Source: Himantopus leucocephalus
Taxonomy: Eukaryota > Chordata > Aves > Charadriiformes > Recurvirostridae
Direction of reading: 5' to 3'
DNA length: 64,000 nucleotides
Assembly: GCA_003993805.1 (NCBI GenBank)
Contig: RSEF01000014.1
Location: forward strand, 5,866,019 to 5,930,018
Positions 11,823 to 23,322 of this stretch are shown here, one piece after another (position 1 is the stretch's first letter; each line of letters opens with the position of its first letter). The notes under the pieces were generated by a model, which did no database searches, was not told the origin of the DNA, and saw only the letters and a list, made by a program, of their open reading frames with translations. The position numbers and the translations under genes are program-made.

Positions 11823-14800
11823 GGTCTCCTTTTCGGAACAGGCTATCGGACACGGCTGGGAGATGGGGAGCAGCAAATCCCGCTGCCCGCCCCGCAGGAT
11901 CAGCCCGCTCATGCGTGCAGGGCTAATCCAGCCCCGCTGCTGCCCGCACAAAGGCAGTCCTGAGCCGGGACGTGATGGAGCCGGCGTGCGGCAGCGACGG
12001 GGAGGACTGGCATTCAGGCTGTCATCTGGGGGGGCAGGTGTGGTTAATGCATGAAGGAAGGATAGGGACTCCCAAAGCTGGGGGAGATACCAGGAGTCCC
12101 ATCCACCGCAAGGTCCAGAGAGAAGGGAGGTGGCAAAGGAGAAACAGTGGCTCCTACAGGGGCTCAGCTTCACCCTGACCAACAGAGATTTCTTTTTCTC
12201 CCTGTTTTCTTTTTTTGCTCACTCTTCGTGGGTCAGAGCCCGGCCTGAAACGAGCTGATGCCAGCTCTGTCACAGCCGCTTTTGGGATGCTGCTGTGCTG
12301 AGCTCAGCACATCCCAGCCCTGTGTTTCCCCTCCCTGCTGGGGACAATACAGGGATTTGGGAGCAGGGCGAGGGAGCCTTTGTCCAATATTTCCTGTCAT
12401 GGAAAGGCACCAAGAAATGAGCAGCGATGAAATGAATTTCAGTGATGGGGTTATTCAACATACGGCTGGGTGAAGCCGAGCTGGGGAAGGGAGGCATGGC
12501 TGCACACCCCCCCCTCTTCACAGGGTAAATGCTTAAAAACAGATGCTGGCCCCATCCCTGCATGCCCTGGAGGCTGTGATGCTCCCCGGCTGGTCCTACA
12601 GGAATCCATGGCTTTCGCGGTTAAAACCTTCTCACTGTATGGGCCGCAGTGCTGATGTTATTTAATCTGTTTATTTTATTTCCAGCAGATAAGCAGAATG
12701 AGAGCTACTATCCCAGGCTCTGGTGCCCTTGGCAGATGATTAAAAATGCGATCCAGCAGACAGAGAAGCCAACAGCCTCTCTTGGGGCTGAAAAAGCCAA
12801 GTCCCAGGCTGGGATTCGCCCGTTTGGACTCCTACAAAACCAAACTGTGTGAAGCTGAGCTCTGCCGTGGCCTCCTTGCTCAGCTCCTGGCTTTCCAGGT
12901 GCCGTGCTGGGGAGCACCGGAGCAGAGCTCTGTGCTACAGATGGCAGCGTGGAAATGTGCAAGGGAGCTGCGAGCCAGCAGCGGAGGTGCCGAGGTGGTG
13001 GTGGCAGGACCAGGGACATCCCACCCATCCCTCCTTGGGCTGCTGTAGGGTGCTGGGCATTGGGCTCTCCAGTCTGCCCAGCCATATGTCTCCCCTGCTT
13101 ATGGCCTGAACCCAAAGTTGTGTTTTCACCCCCCAAATCATCCCTCCCTGCTTGTTTCTCCTGCCTGCCAGGCAAGGGACTGCGGGGATAAGGGACTGCT
13201 TTTGAGATGTGCACCATGGCGGTGGGCGAAACCAGACAGCGCTACAGTCCTGCACGTAGGAAAGGAGTGATCTGCAAGCTAAATAATTGTGCCGAGTTAT
13301 TCATAATTATGCTAATGAGATCAGTGGACTGGGGAAGGCTTGGGAACCGCAGGGCCAGCGGAGGTGCTGTGGGACAGCAGAGGACCTTGCCCAGCAAGCC
13401 ATGGTGGGACAAATACTGGCTCCTTTCTGTGCCCAGGGGCTGCATCTCACCCACACGGTGCAGAAACCACCCTGAGTCATGACCTCTAGAGAAGCTGCTG
13501 TAGCCTTTTATTTTGTCTAGTAAAACCAAGTGCTTGCCACAAATCTGTGTGCACACAGCCTGTCCCTGCAGGGTGATGTCCCAGCCACGCTGAGTCTCAT
13601 TCCGTCTCCCACCGCAGCCTCTGCTGGTGCCACCACCAGCATCAGGCACGGAATTTGCTTCTCTGCTGCAAAAAGCTGCATCAGGCCAAGTGGCACTGGG
13701 AGCCACAGGGCTGTCCTGTGGGAGACCAAAAAAAGCCGGTGAAGGCAGGTTTGGAGAGATGGGAAAGCTCTCAAGGGAAGAGGGGGAATTCAGATTGCTC
13801 CAGTTTGGGGGAAAACAGCTTCTGAGATGCTCAGCGCTTCCCAAAATTCAAGGCTTTGCTTCCTTTTGGCATTTCAGTGAGAGCAAGAAAGGTTGCTGGG
13901 GAAAGATGCAAACACATGTATTTCACCAGTAAATGGTGCCCAAATGCTGACTGCTTTTACAGGTGTGCCTTTGTTTGCCTTCTGCCTGTTGTGCTACTGC
14001 TCAGAAGCCATGGTAGCATCTCTCTGTTTAGCAAGGAGAAAGGGACTGAAAATACGGTTACAATCTCAGATGTTGGAGGCAGCACTGTGCAGTTAGCTCT
14101 TAATGCCGTAATTTTTCCCTCTCTTTGGTGATGGATGGAAAAAACCCCAAGCACACTGGTCATGTGACACTGGGATACAGAAAGGACAGATACAGTGTGA
14201 AGTGGAGGGAGTCTAGCGTAGGAAAGGAGATGATAAACTGATGGCTTGGAAAACTGCAGGGGATAGCAGACCTGCTTATGCATTTGCCAGCCATTTGGTC
14301 ATACAACCATCAGGGTTTGCACCTTCCCTTAAGCTGTTATTACCTGTGTCCTGCTCGCGGTCTTTTGTCCCAAAGCCTTTTTCCTGCTGCTCACAAAGTG
14401 ACAGAAACACTCAGCGAGGAGCTCAGCACCACACTTCCCACGGCAGTTTTCATGCAAGGCTCCCCTGCGCTACACCCGCTGCGTTTCTGGACGTGTGATT
14501 ATTTCCATTAGTCTCTAGAGGTCTCCAAACACACAGCCTGGACTTTCAGGACCTGAACACAGTGCTCGCCTCTACACACCGTACATTGATTTTCTCCTTG
14601 TCGCACTGCCTGGCTCTGCAGTTCACCCATGGCGTGACGCTCCGGTTTCTGAGACACGCTCAGCTTTTACTTGTAGGAAAGAAGCATCTGTTCCATCGCT
14701 AGCTCAGTCAAGTCCTGATGTGAACAGTGCCTTTGGATATTGCCCCAGGTGAGCTCTCCACACACGGGTACGTGTTGTCCCATATCTACCTTGGCCTGCC

Positions 14801-16499
14801 AGCCAGAAACATCAGCACACGGAGCTGACTGTGCCCTCACCTGTGTTATGTTGTTATATATGCCCTCGCGCATTGTTGCACAGCCCCGTCTCCTATTAAT
14901 ATTCACCCATATATGTACTCATATGCATATATATAGCATCCACTGAACCTCAGCAGTGTATACCTACTGGAGGCCTGTGATCACAAATCAACCCACATTC
15001 CTTACATACACCAACGCAAACAAGCCAGCCCGGCGCTCCTGGTCCACAGCCGTGTGTGGTCGGTGGACTCACACGTGCAAAGCTATTTTCATACCTAATG
15101 GCCGGAGCAGGGTGGCTGTGGCCACAGGGGTGCAGCCAGAGCCGAGCTCCTCTTGGAATCACCCTTGGCTAACTCTCTTGGGACTAGCCCAGGGACCTCC
15201 AGACCTGCAGCATATGGAATTATGGAATAATTTAAGATTAAGATAAGAAATTATGTATTTTTAGTGGTGGGCTGAAACCAGCAGCCAGGCCGGGCACAGC
15301 AGCGAGGCTGGAAATGGTGCCATTGCAAAGTCCCTTGCTTTTTCTTGCTTTGAACACCCCCACCCAGCCAGCAGCCACTACTTGTCTGGGGAGAGCACCA
15401 CGGCTCCCTCCTCCAGCCCACGGACTCATGCTTTTGTCTCCATCTCTGGAGCCAGAGCGACTCACTGGCTCTTTGTTTTAGGACAATAGCTTTGCAGAAA
15501 AAAAAAAAACATACCATGAAATAATAGCCCGGGTGCAAGCAGAGCCTCCTGGGCATCGCCCGCCGTCTGTGTGCTCCAGGCAGGCTCAGCTCCTTCTCGG
15601 AGCGTGAGTCTGGGTTACCCCAAATCCAGACGGGTCTCCCAGCACCTTCCCCCACCAGACCAAATCAGGGGCTGCGATTTCCCCAGCGCACGCCTCTGTG
15701 CGAGGCTTCTCCAGACTTGCTTATCTGCCGCTTGGCAGTATTTATACCTCCTCCACAGCCGTTTCAGTTCTTCCAGGGAATTCCTAAAACTCCCCCGTGC
15801 AATTGGGAGTCAGCCCTCTGCTCCACCCGCGCCGACCTGGGAATGTGTTACCCCGGGAAGGGTTTTGGCACATCGCTTCTCCAGCTCACCCCAATTCCCT
15901 TTCCCCCACACCTACGGCTCTGCGTTAGCTCCCTGCTCCTGGCTGCTCTGCTCGGGGTCTCTCTCCAAGCAGCATCCAAAGACCGGCCATCTCGGTGCCG
16001 TGCCAGGGCTGGACGGTGAGAATGGTCCTCCAGGTGTGGTGCTGGAGAGAAAAAAACTATTTAAGTTTTAAAAATATAAACCGTTTAAACTATTTATTTA
16101 ACTCAAAACAACCCTTTTGAGTTAAATCTCAGTGCAACAGTCAATGGTATCTCTATATTTCTGCAATCTCACCTTGCTGTGCTTTACAGGACCAGCCAGA
16201 AGAGGGCTGGAGACTCCAGGCAAGTCCCTGAGACAAATGATAATCATAAGAAAAATCACACATGGGTCTAACTCTAGAAGAGCCTGACACAACGCCCGCT
16301 GCTGCTCTGGGATGGGGGTCAGCTCTGCAGCCTGCTTCAAGGAGACCGCAGTCTCTCTCAAGGCGCGTTGCAGAGGGAGCCCCGTGCAGCTGCCCAGCCT
16401 AAACATCCCAAGGCAGCTCGCCGGAGAGCAAGGAGAGGAAAACATCACACCCTGCAAGGTGGCAAGAGAAACAGGGAGAAGCTAACACCCCCCAGCACA
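11823..16499. other. Intergenic sequence upstream of GRIFIN, no gene recognised
   Basis: GC-rich single-copy sequence. Open frames here reach 200 codons (13242-13844, minus) but show no family motif, no repeated domain pattern and many overlapping frames on both strands, as expected by chance at this base composition. The one patch that stands out is an AT-rich motif cluster at 13260-13320, listed separately. An AT-rich tract at 14905-14940 is made of TATA/CATA steps. Confidence 0.6.
13260..13320. promoter_or_regulatory. Candidate regulatory element with octamer-like and homeodomain motifs
   Basis: An AT-rich island within GC-rich flanks contains AAATAATTG, TTATTCATAATTATG and an octamer-like ATGCTAAT (13309-13316; the POU consensus is ATGCAAAT). 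Such dense homeodomain/POU-type cores in otherwise GC-rich intergenic DNA are typical of conserved vertebrate enhancers. Motifs are seen directly; enhancer function and conservation are inferred. Confidence 0.3.
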
Positions 16500-17010
16500 C
16501 GGCCCAGTGTAGACCGAGCTTCATGCGCCTCGCCGGAGTGTCGGCTCCACTAACGAGCGGCTGGGAACGGCCTTGGCGCTGGCGGCTTCTGGGGCCGCTA
16601 CATTTGTCAGATTTTCCATTCTTTGGCCTCTTGTTAGTATGTCCCATCATCCTCCCAGTTAGGCACTGGTGCTGGGGAAGGGGAGGGCACGTTCTCCGTC
16701 TCAGCAGCCATCTGGGCAGCTGCCGGTATGAAAATCTGTTTTTATGCTTGTTGGCCGGTAAGCGAGAAAAGGAGCCTGGTTCAGTCCCAGGTGGTGCCGG
16801 GAACGTAAACCACTGCAAACAAAACCTCTGCCTCTTGTTGCACTCTTTCCCGGCGCCGCCAAAAGGGGAAGGCGATCCCAACCCTGCCGGCGCCACGAAC
16901 CGGCACAAGTGCAACTGAGGCCAAGCCCGGAGCCGCTGCTGTCCCCGGCACAGCTCCCGCTCGCCGCTCAGGACTTCCCCTTCACGCGGCTTTGAGGAGC
17001 AGGGATGAAA
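16500..17010. promoter_or_regulatory. CpG-dense island without an associated gene
   Basis: CpG dinucleotides are frequent by eye, densest at 16520-16600 and 16850-17000. No ORF with family resemblance starts or ends here. It could be the promoter of an unannotated non-coding transcript, an enhancer-type CpG island, or simply GC-rich background. Confidence 0.35.
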
Positions 17011-20000
17011 GGCAAGGCAGTGGAAACACAAAGCACGCCTGGTTTATTTTATTTATGACTAGCCTCCGCTTAAAAGGAAACCAGCATTATCAGCTCCAGC
17101 ACTGCCGGGTCAGATGAGTAAATGAAAGAGGAGGGTTTCGTTTATGATCTGGAGAGCGAGTTTGCTCTTATATGGGCATCCTCAGCAGGCATTGCTTGCT
17201 GCCACCTTGCTGCTACTCATGTCACGGGGACGGCCAAGCTCTAGCTGGAAACTGAGCCAGGGTCCTCCAGAGGTGAAAGGCATGAGGCAGAGAGAGCGGT
17301 TGAGCTCAGGTTGTATCTACCCCTACTTCCTTGGCCCAGGGCAGCTACACGTGCTGCAACACAAACATCGCTGCAGCCAGCACACCCCAGCCGGTCGGTA
17401 CTCATACCTGCTGCGTCGTTACCCAGCCAGGCTTTGTGAACCATGACTTTGTTTCTTGCTCAATTCCCCGGAGAGAAGGTGGTAAAGCTACGTCAGAGCA
17501 GGTCCCGTTGCCCTCCCCAGTGGCTCCAGCTGGAAAGGAGTGGTGGGTTTGGGGCACGGCTGGTGCTGGTCCTCACCCATCGCTCCTGCTCAGCGCTGAG
17601 AGGTGGAGGCAGAAGGTAAACACACAACCTGGCACGGGCTGTTGTTTATTGCCCAGGGTTCCTAGAGCCAATATTTGATCACCCGTACATAATTGCCCTG
17701 TTGTATATGCAGGGACCTGATTTATCCTGCTCCTTGGTGATACCTTCCAAACTCCCCAGGGAGGCATCTGTCTCCCTCTTCCCAGTGATTAATGGGGAAG
17801 GAGGAGAGCTGGCGCTGGGCCCCACCGTGCTCCTCAGAGTCGACATGTGGGTGTACTGCGTGTCCTTCCGTGGTGGTCTCTGGCTCAGAGCTAAAGCAAT
17901 GACAGATCCTCAGGAGGAGGGGGGATATGTGTGAACTCTCCCTGCTCGGTTTTATGTTGAATTCCTGGTTCCCGGGGAATGTCGTCAGCTTTGCCAAAGC
18001 CCCCTCCACCCCCTATCACCTCACCTCTAACTCTTGCCAATTCAGAAGTATTTCCCAGTGGCTTCCCAGGTGAGGTTAGCCTCTGAGGGCCAGGTTTCCT
18101 CAGTCTGAGCAGCCCTTTTTCTGTGTTGGATGATTTACTGCCCCAAAACACAAGGAGAGGAGGAGGCACATCACTAGAGGGGCTGCAGCTTGGCAGCACG
18201 CTCCACTCCTGCGCTCGGCTATGCACACAAGTAACAGCACGACCGTGTCTTGCTGATGATCTCCCCTGCAAGCTTCATGCCAGCTCCTTGGCCAGGGAGA
18301 CCGCATGGCAACAGGCCTGAGCATGGCACAGGCGGGCCACGCTCCATGTATCAAAGCCTGGATTCCTCCCCTGGGGACCAACGCGTGGGTTGGAACCGCA
18401 GTCGTGCGCCTGCAGGTGGGTGTGGAGAAGGTGCGGAGGAAAGGGAAGCCTGGAGCTGGGAGGAAGGAGGGAGGTGACCTGCAAGGTTTGGGGGATGCTC
18501 TGGGGTTCAGGGAGTGGCCAGACGCAGGTGCATCCCATGTGTTGGAGCCCTGCTGGCTCTTGGCAAGTTTCATGAGGATGGTTCTGGTCTGGGGACATCA
18601 GGATTTGTGTAGCCCTGCTTTTCCACTATTTTTTATTGACATTTATTAACATAAGGAGTCATACAAACCTTTCCATGCCCATGTTTGATATCCTCATCAG
18701 CCCTGAAAACAGCTGTCCCACAGGCTGGGTCCTAGAGAAGGTCCAGTTTGGGGTCACATGGCGACTGGCACCAAAGGAGGCAGAAAAAGCTCAAAAGAGG
18801 AGAAAATGATGAGATCATCAGTGTCACAAACCTTCCAGCCTCTTCCAGCCGGCTGCTCAGCCTTTCCCAGGCGCATAAAACTGCAAATAATATTTACCCA
18901 GCAGGAAGACGGACCAAGCCCAGAGACAGCACAGCCCCTTCCCAGCAGGCAGCCAGCCCGGGAAGCTCTGCCCGGAGAGCCACCATCCATCAGTGGCAAG
19001 ACTTGCAGGAGACAGCACTGCCTCTGACAAGTTTTGCCTCCAGGTGAATCGGTGGTGGGTAGGGCTGGGCCGCAATAGGATGAGCATCGTGCTGGGCTCC
19101 AGGAGTTGCTGATGGAAGCATGAACTTCACCCCATGAAGATCTCCAGGGAGATTAGCAGGGTTTTAGGACTATTTGCGAGAGAGGAACTCTGGGTTTGGT
19201 CAAGGCAAAGGGTTTAGGCACCGAGAGGCTTGCAGCTCTGCGGTCCACAACATGTCCTTCCTCCATCTCTGAACATTTCACCCATTCGTTGCACCACCGC
19301 TGCTTTCTTCTCTTGGTCCTCTTGCACTGAAGCCACCAGACTGTCATCTGCGCTGCCACCTCAGTGTAGGGGCAGGGTTGTGATGTTTGCAGAGGGGATG
19401 TAGGGCCCACTCCCCATCCCAGCCTCTGGGAGAAGGTGGGACAACACATGGGAGGTGAGTGGTGGGAAGGACATTTTCAGCCTGGCAGGGCCTGGCACAC
19501 ATCTAAAGGGTACCGGTACCAGCAAGACGCCATACATATCTGCCTCAGGCCACCAAGCCAACAAATCCCTGAGCTTGGAGACTTGGTCATCTCCACGTGG
19601 GCTCTGACCTTTCCTACACAGGGCTGGTGGCTGAGGAGAAGCGTCGTGTGTTGCAGCAACCTGCGAGAGGCAGCTGGGGAGGAGGATGCAGCTTACTGCT
19701 ATTTTGGAGAGCAGGGAGGAAGAGGAAGGGCTGCTGACAAAGACCGAAACTAGAAAAATGACGACGATGACAAAAAACCTCCTCCCATTTAGGGAACCAA
19801 ATGCATTTGTTTCCTGATGTGACGAGGATAGCTCAAACCGAGAGACGCAAGTTCAAGTTGCTAAATTGCAACTCCTCGTGTCCCAGGGCGAGGGTGGGCC
19901 TGTATCAGTTGGAAAGGACCAAAAGCCCTACCACAGCCCTCGGTCCCTGACCTGCCCGGGGGCTGGGAGGTGCCTTTAACCAAAGGCCTGGCTCCTTTGC

Positions 20001-21399
20001 CTGGCTCCCCTCCATCCTCTTTCCTGGCCACTGTACAGGGCTGGCTACCAGGTGCCTTGTGGTCGCACCATGGAGCCTGGGACTGCACAGGGCGAAGCCA
20101 AGGAGGTGGTAGCCAATGCTACCATATTTTGGGGAGATTTGGGGGCACATGGTGGTGCTGAGGAATGAAGAAGGGGAAGTGTAGCCTTCTCTATAGCCAT
20201 GTTTGTTGCTGACTGTCCCGCTGCCTGCTCCTCCAGAGCTGGAGGAGCAACAAGCCCAGCTCACCCTCGGGAGCTCTGCTCCTCTCTACCCCTTCCCGCA
20301 GTGAGACTCTCTGACCCCCCCTCCAGCTCCTCATTTGCAGACAGTAAAATTGTTCTTCTTGAGACAAACAAAAAGACAGTCACTGCCCCAGGGAGCCTGT
20401 GGTCAAGGCGAGGAGATGCCATGTTATTTGGTTTCTTCTTTATTTTCATTTTGGCTTTTAGAGTTGCAGATGGGCTCCAGCCACAAAGTCTGGAGGCAGG
20501 TCCAGCTTCCAGTGGCTCCCGACTTGGGTGGAGGCTGAAGCCAGGCTGCTGATTCAGTCCCTCTCTATTTCTGGTGCTGGATTTATACATAATTTGATTC
20601 TATATAGTTGTGGATAGAACGGAGCAGAGCGTGAGAATTTCAGCTGGGAGGTGAAGGAAACCTTTATAAACGAAGCATGTGTTAGTGCAAGATTTCAGCA
20701 AGAAGAAGGGAGATACACTGGCAGCACGATCACAGTGGGGGGGGTATGCCACGTGCCCTGCGAAGGGTTTAATCCATGAAATCCCAGACCCATCCGCACC
20801 TTGACTGCAATTTTCCTGCTCATAGAGCAGCCCTGGGAAGCGGGGTCAAAGCCCCATCTGCACCTCAGTAGCCTCTCAGGAGAAGCCAGGGTACTCTCGG
20901 GACCTGAGGACAGAGCTGCAACTCCAGAGTGTGCTGTATTCATCTTCCCTGCTCCTGCCTCGGCTGATGGTGGGTTTCCAACCCCTCAGGGCTGGGGAGA
21001 TGCCCGTCTGCCACAGTCAGGGGCAAAGCTCCCTCAGATGGGAAAGGAGAGGGGCTGCAGGGTTTCAGCCTCCATCTCCAAGAGTGTTCTGGGGTAGCTC
21101 TGACCTGCCCCAGCACTTCATCAATTCTGTTTTGTACTTGATGTGGATGGTAGCCTGGGGAGAGGTTATCCGACCATGGCTCTGCTCCTCACATCCTCTA
21201 CTTCTCCTATTTTAGATCTGGCTGCTGGGAGAAATTATCTTTTCTTTTTTTTTTTTCCGGAGCTTTTACCAAACTGGAAGGGGATTTCCAAAACATCTGG
21301 AACAGCTCACAGAGCTGGAGTGGAGTGTAACGCTGAGGGTGGAAATAGGGTCATGGAAACGGAGGCACCCTGTTGGATTAATGTGTGAGAGCGGCACTT

Positions 21400-21440
21400 G
21401 GGAAGGACTGAGTTCAAATCCTCACCCCACTGGCAACGGA
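21400..21440 (+). repeat. Possible head of a tRNA-derived SINE
   Basis: GAGTTCAAATCC followed by TCACCCCACTGGC resembles a tRNA B-box and the following part of a MIR-type SINE. No convincing A-box or cloverleaf is present upstream, so it is not a functional tRNA gene. Very short; could be chance. Confidence 0.25.
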
Positions 21441-22580
21441 AACAAGTTGGTAAAATCCCAATGAGGCCCTGCCCACACCACCATGTGCCTCAGGGTCCTG
21501 CTCCCCAGGGACCATGCCTGGAGGAGGTCCCACCAGTGCTCTTCAATGCCCATCACCTTAGCGTAGGGATGTGGTACTGTGCTGTGAAGGGCAGCGTGGC
21601 CATTTTGGTCTCCCAGACCCAAAACCTGCTCCTACGTCCAGGCTGGGAGGAGGTCTAGAAAGAAGCCAGTATTTTGGAAAGGGCAATGAGGCCCCTCGGG
21701 TTACTTGAAGGCTGCCAGCTTGGCATCCATCACAGCTGAAATACTGAGATGGCTTTTAATACGAAGCAACATGTAGTTAATTAAAGGAGGAGTGTAACTG
21801 ATGCCAATCCCAGAAAATGTTGAAAATAGATCTCTGCTAACTTCTTCATTTCTACAGGGCTAGGATTTGGGCTGATAAAGATGATCTTGTCAATGCAACA
21901 GCCTTGGTTGTGTGGTTTGACTTGGCATGTGGCCATGGTACAAAAGGAGCTGGAGTCTACTGTTTAGATAGATTGATAGATGCTAATGATACAAAACCAT
22001 CACAGCTCACCTGACGGGAGGGCAAGCGGGACTGGCTACGGGCTGGGAGATGCAGCTGCCCCGGGGAAGTGTGGTCATGCAGCTGCCTTTCCAGTGGGGT
22101 TGCAAAGAAATCGGTTCTTCAACATCCCCAGTTTTACCGGTTTGGTGAAAAAATAAAACCCTGTTGACAACATGTGTAAACGGATGTTGCAAATGAAGCC
22201 GGATCACTCAGCTTGGTGCAAGCTAAAACTGCCTCTTTTAGTACAACCACATAAAGAGTCTAGGAACAAAAAGGGAGAGTGGTATTTATAGGATGGGACA
22301 ACCTCTCTGTCTTGGGAAGCAAAGCATTTGAAAGCCATGGCAGAACCAGGGGTTTTAGCCTTATTTTAGTGCGACAACCTCTAAAAATGTTTTCTCTTCA
22401 GAGGTAACCCTGACTCCCAGGGTCCTCAGATCTGCGGTTGCAAAGTACTGCAGTAACTCTGACCGTGTCCCCGGTGAAACGCAGCAGCCGTGAGGGCAAC
22501 CACCGTCCTTGGATGTGGTGGGGAGAGGATGGAGGTTTTATTTGCTGTGGCTGTGACAGTGTGGTGACAGCAGGGAGAGC

Positions 22581-22619
22581 GGTGTCCCCGGCTCTGGTGT
22601 CCCCGGCTCTGGTGTCCCC
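22581..22619. repeat. 15-bp tandem repeat, 2.6 copies
   Basis: The unit GGTGTCCCCGGCTCT is repeated perfectly at 22581-22595 and 22596-22610, with a partial third copy to 22619. Seen directly; a small GC-rich minisatellite seed. Confidence 0.95.
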
Positions 22620-23283
22620 TTGCCAAGGAGGAGGTTGGCACATTGGGAGTGTCCAGGAAAAGAGCCCCAGAAGTGATTCAGGGACTGGAAATATTGCCTA
22701 TGCAGACAGGGTGGGGAAGCGCAGTTTATTTACTGAGTGTTCTCTATTTTAACATTATATATTGAAGAGTTTTGGCTGATGGATCATGGTATCCCTAACC
22801 ATCAGGGTCGAGATGGGAGAGGGTTTCCCGGAACAACAGACAAAAGCAGGATAAGATAAAATAGTTGGATACCAAGGGGCACAACTTTGGGCTGGAACTA
22901 ACATTCAGTTAATCTGAAATATTTAAATGGAGACTGGGACGCCCCGTCCCCCTGCACTGACTGCCATGGAATCTTTAACTTCTGCAGAGAGCAGTTGGGA
23001 GACATGGTGAGGGACTCTTGCGTGCCGGGGCGGGTACTTCCACCTGCCAGCCCGCAGCAGGCTGATGGGATTTAAACCCCGCTGATGGCCTCAGGCTTTC
23101 CCATCCAGGCGAGAAAACAAGCTGTGAAAAAAGTAAACATGTCACTGAAGTATTTTCCTTTCAGATGGGTTGATCTTTCCGAGCTCAGAGAAAGGACACA
23201 AGGAAGCTGCTGTCAGACGTGAACACACCAGCCCTGACTTCACAAATATTTGAATAACATTTACTGAGCTTTATGTGTTATTC

Positions 23284-23322
23284 TGCAATAAATTTAAAAA
23301 AAAAAAAAAGAAAATAAAGAAG
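23284..23322 (+). repeat. AATAAA followed by an A-run (possible retroposed tail)
   Basis: An AATAAA signal is followed within a few bases by an uninterrupted A-run (about 23296-23309) and then an A-rich GAAAATAAAG stretch. This looks like the 3' end of a retroposed RNA, but the spacing is shorter than a normal cleavage distance and I recognise no parent sequence upstream. Confidence 0.25.

Larger units (their letters stand above)
17011..23295. other. Intergenic, no gene recognised
   Basis: No coding sequence recognised. Contents visible by eye: a possible tRNA-derived SINE head near 21400-21440, a T-run at 21241-21256, a 15-bp tandem repeat at 22581-22619, and a short GATA-rich stretch near 21965. 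Confidence 0.6.

Noticed and set aside
21396..21440. tRNA gene
   Set aside because: A B-box-like GAGTTCAAATCC is present, but there is no matching acceptor stem, A-box or anticodon arm.
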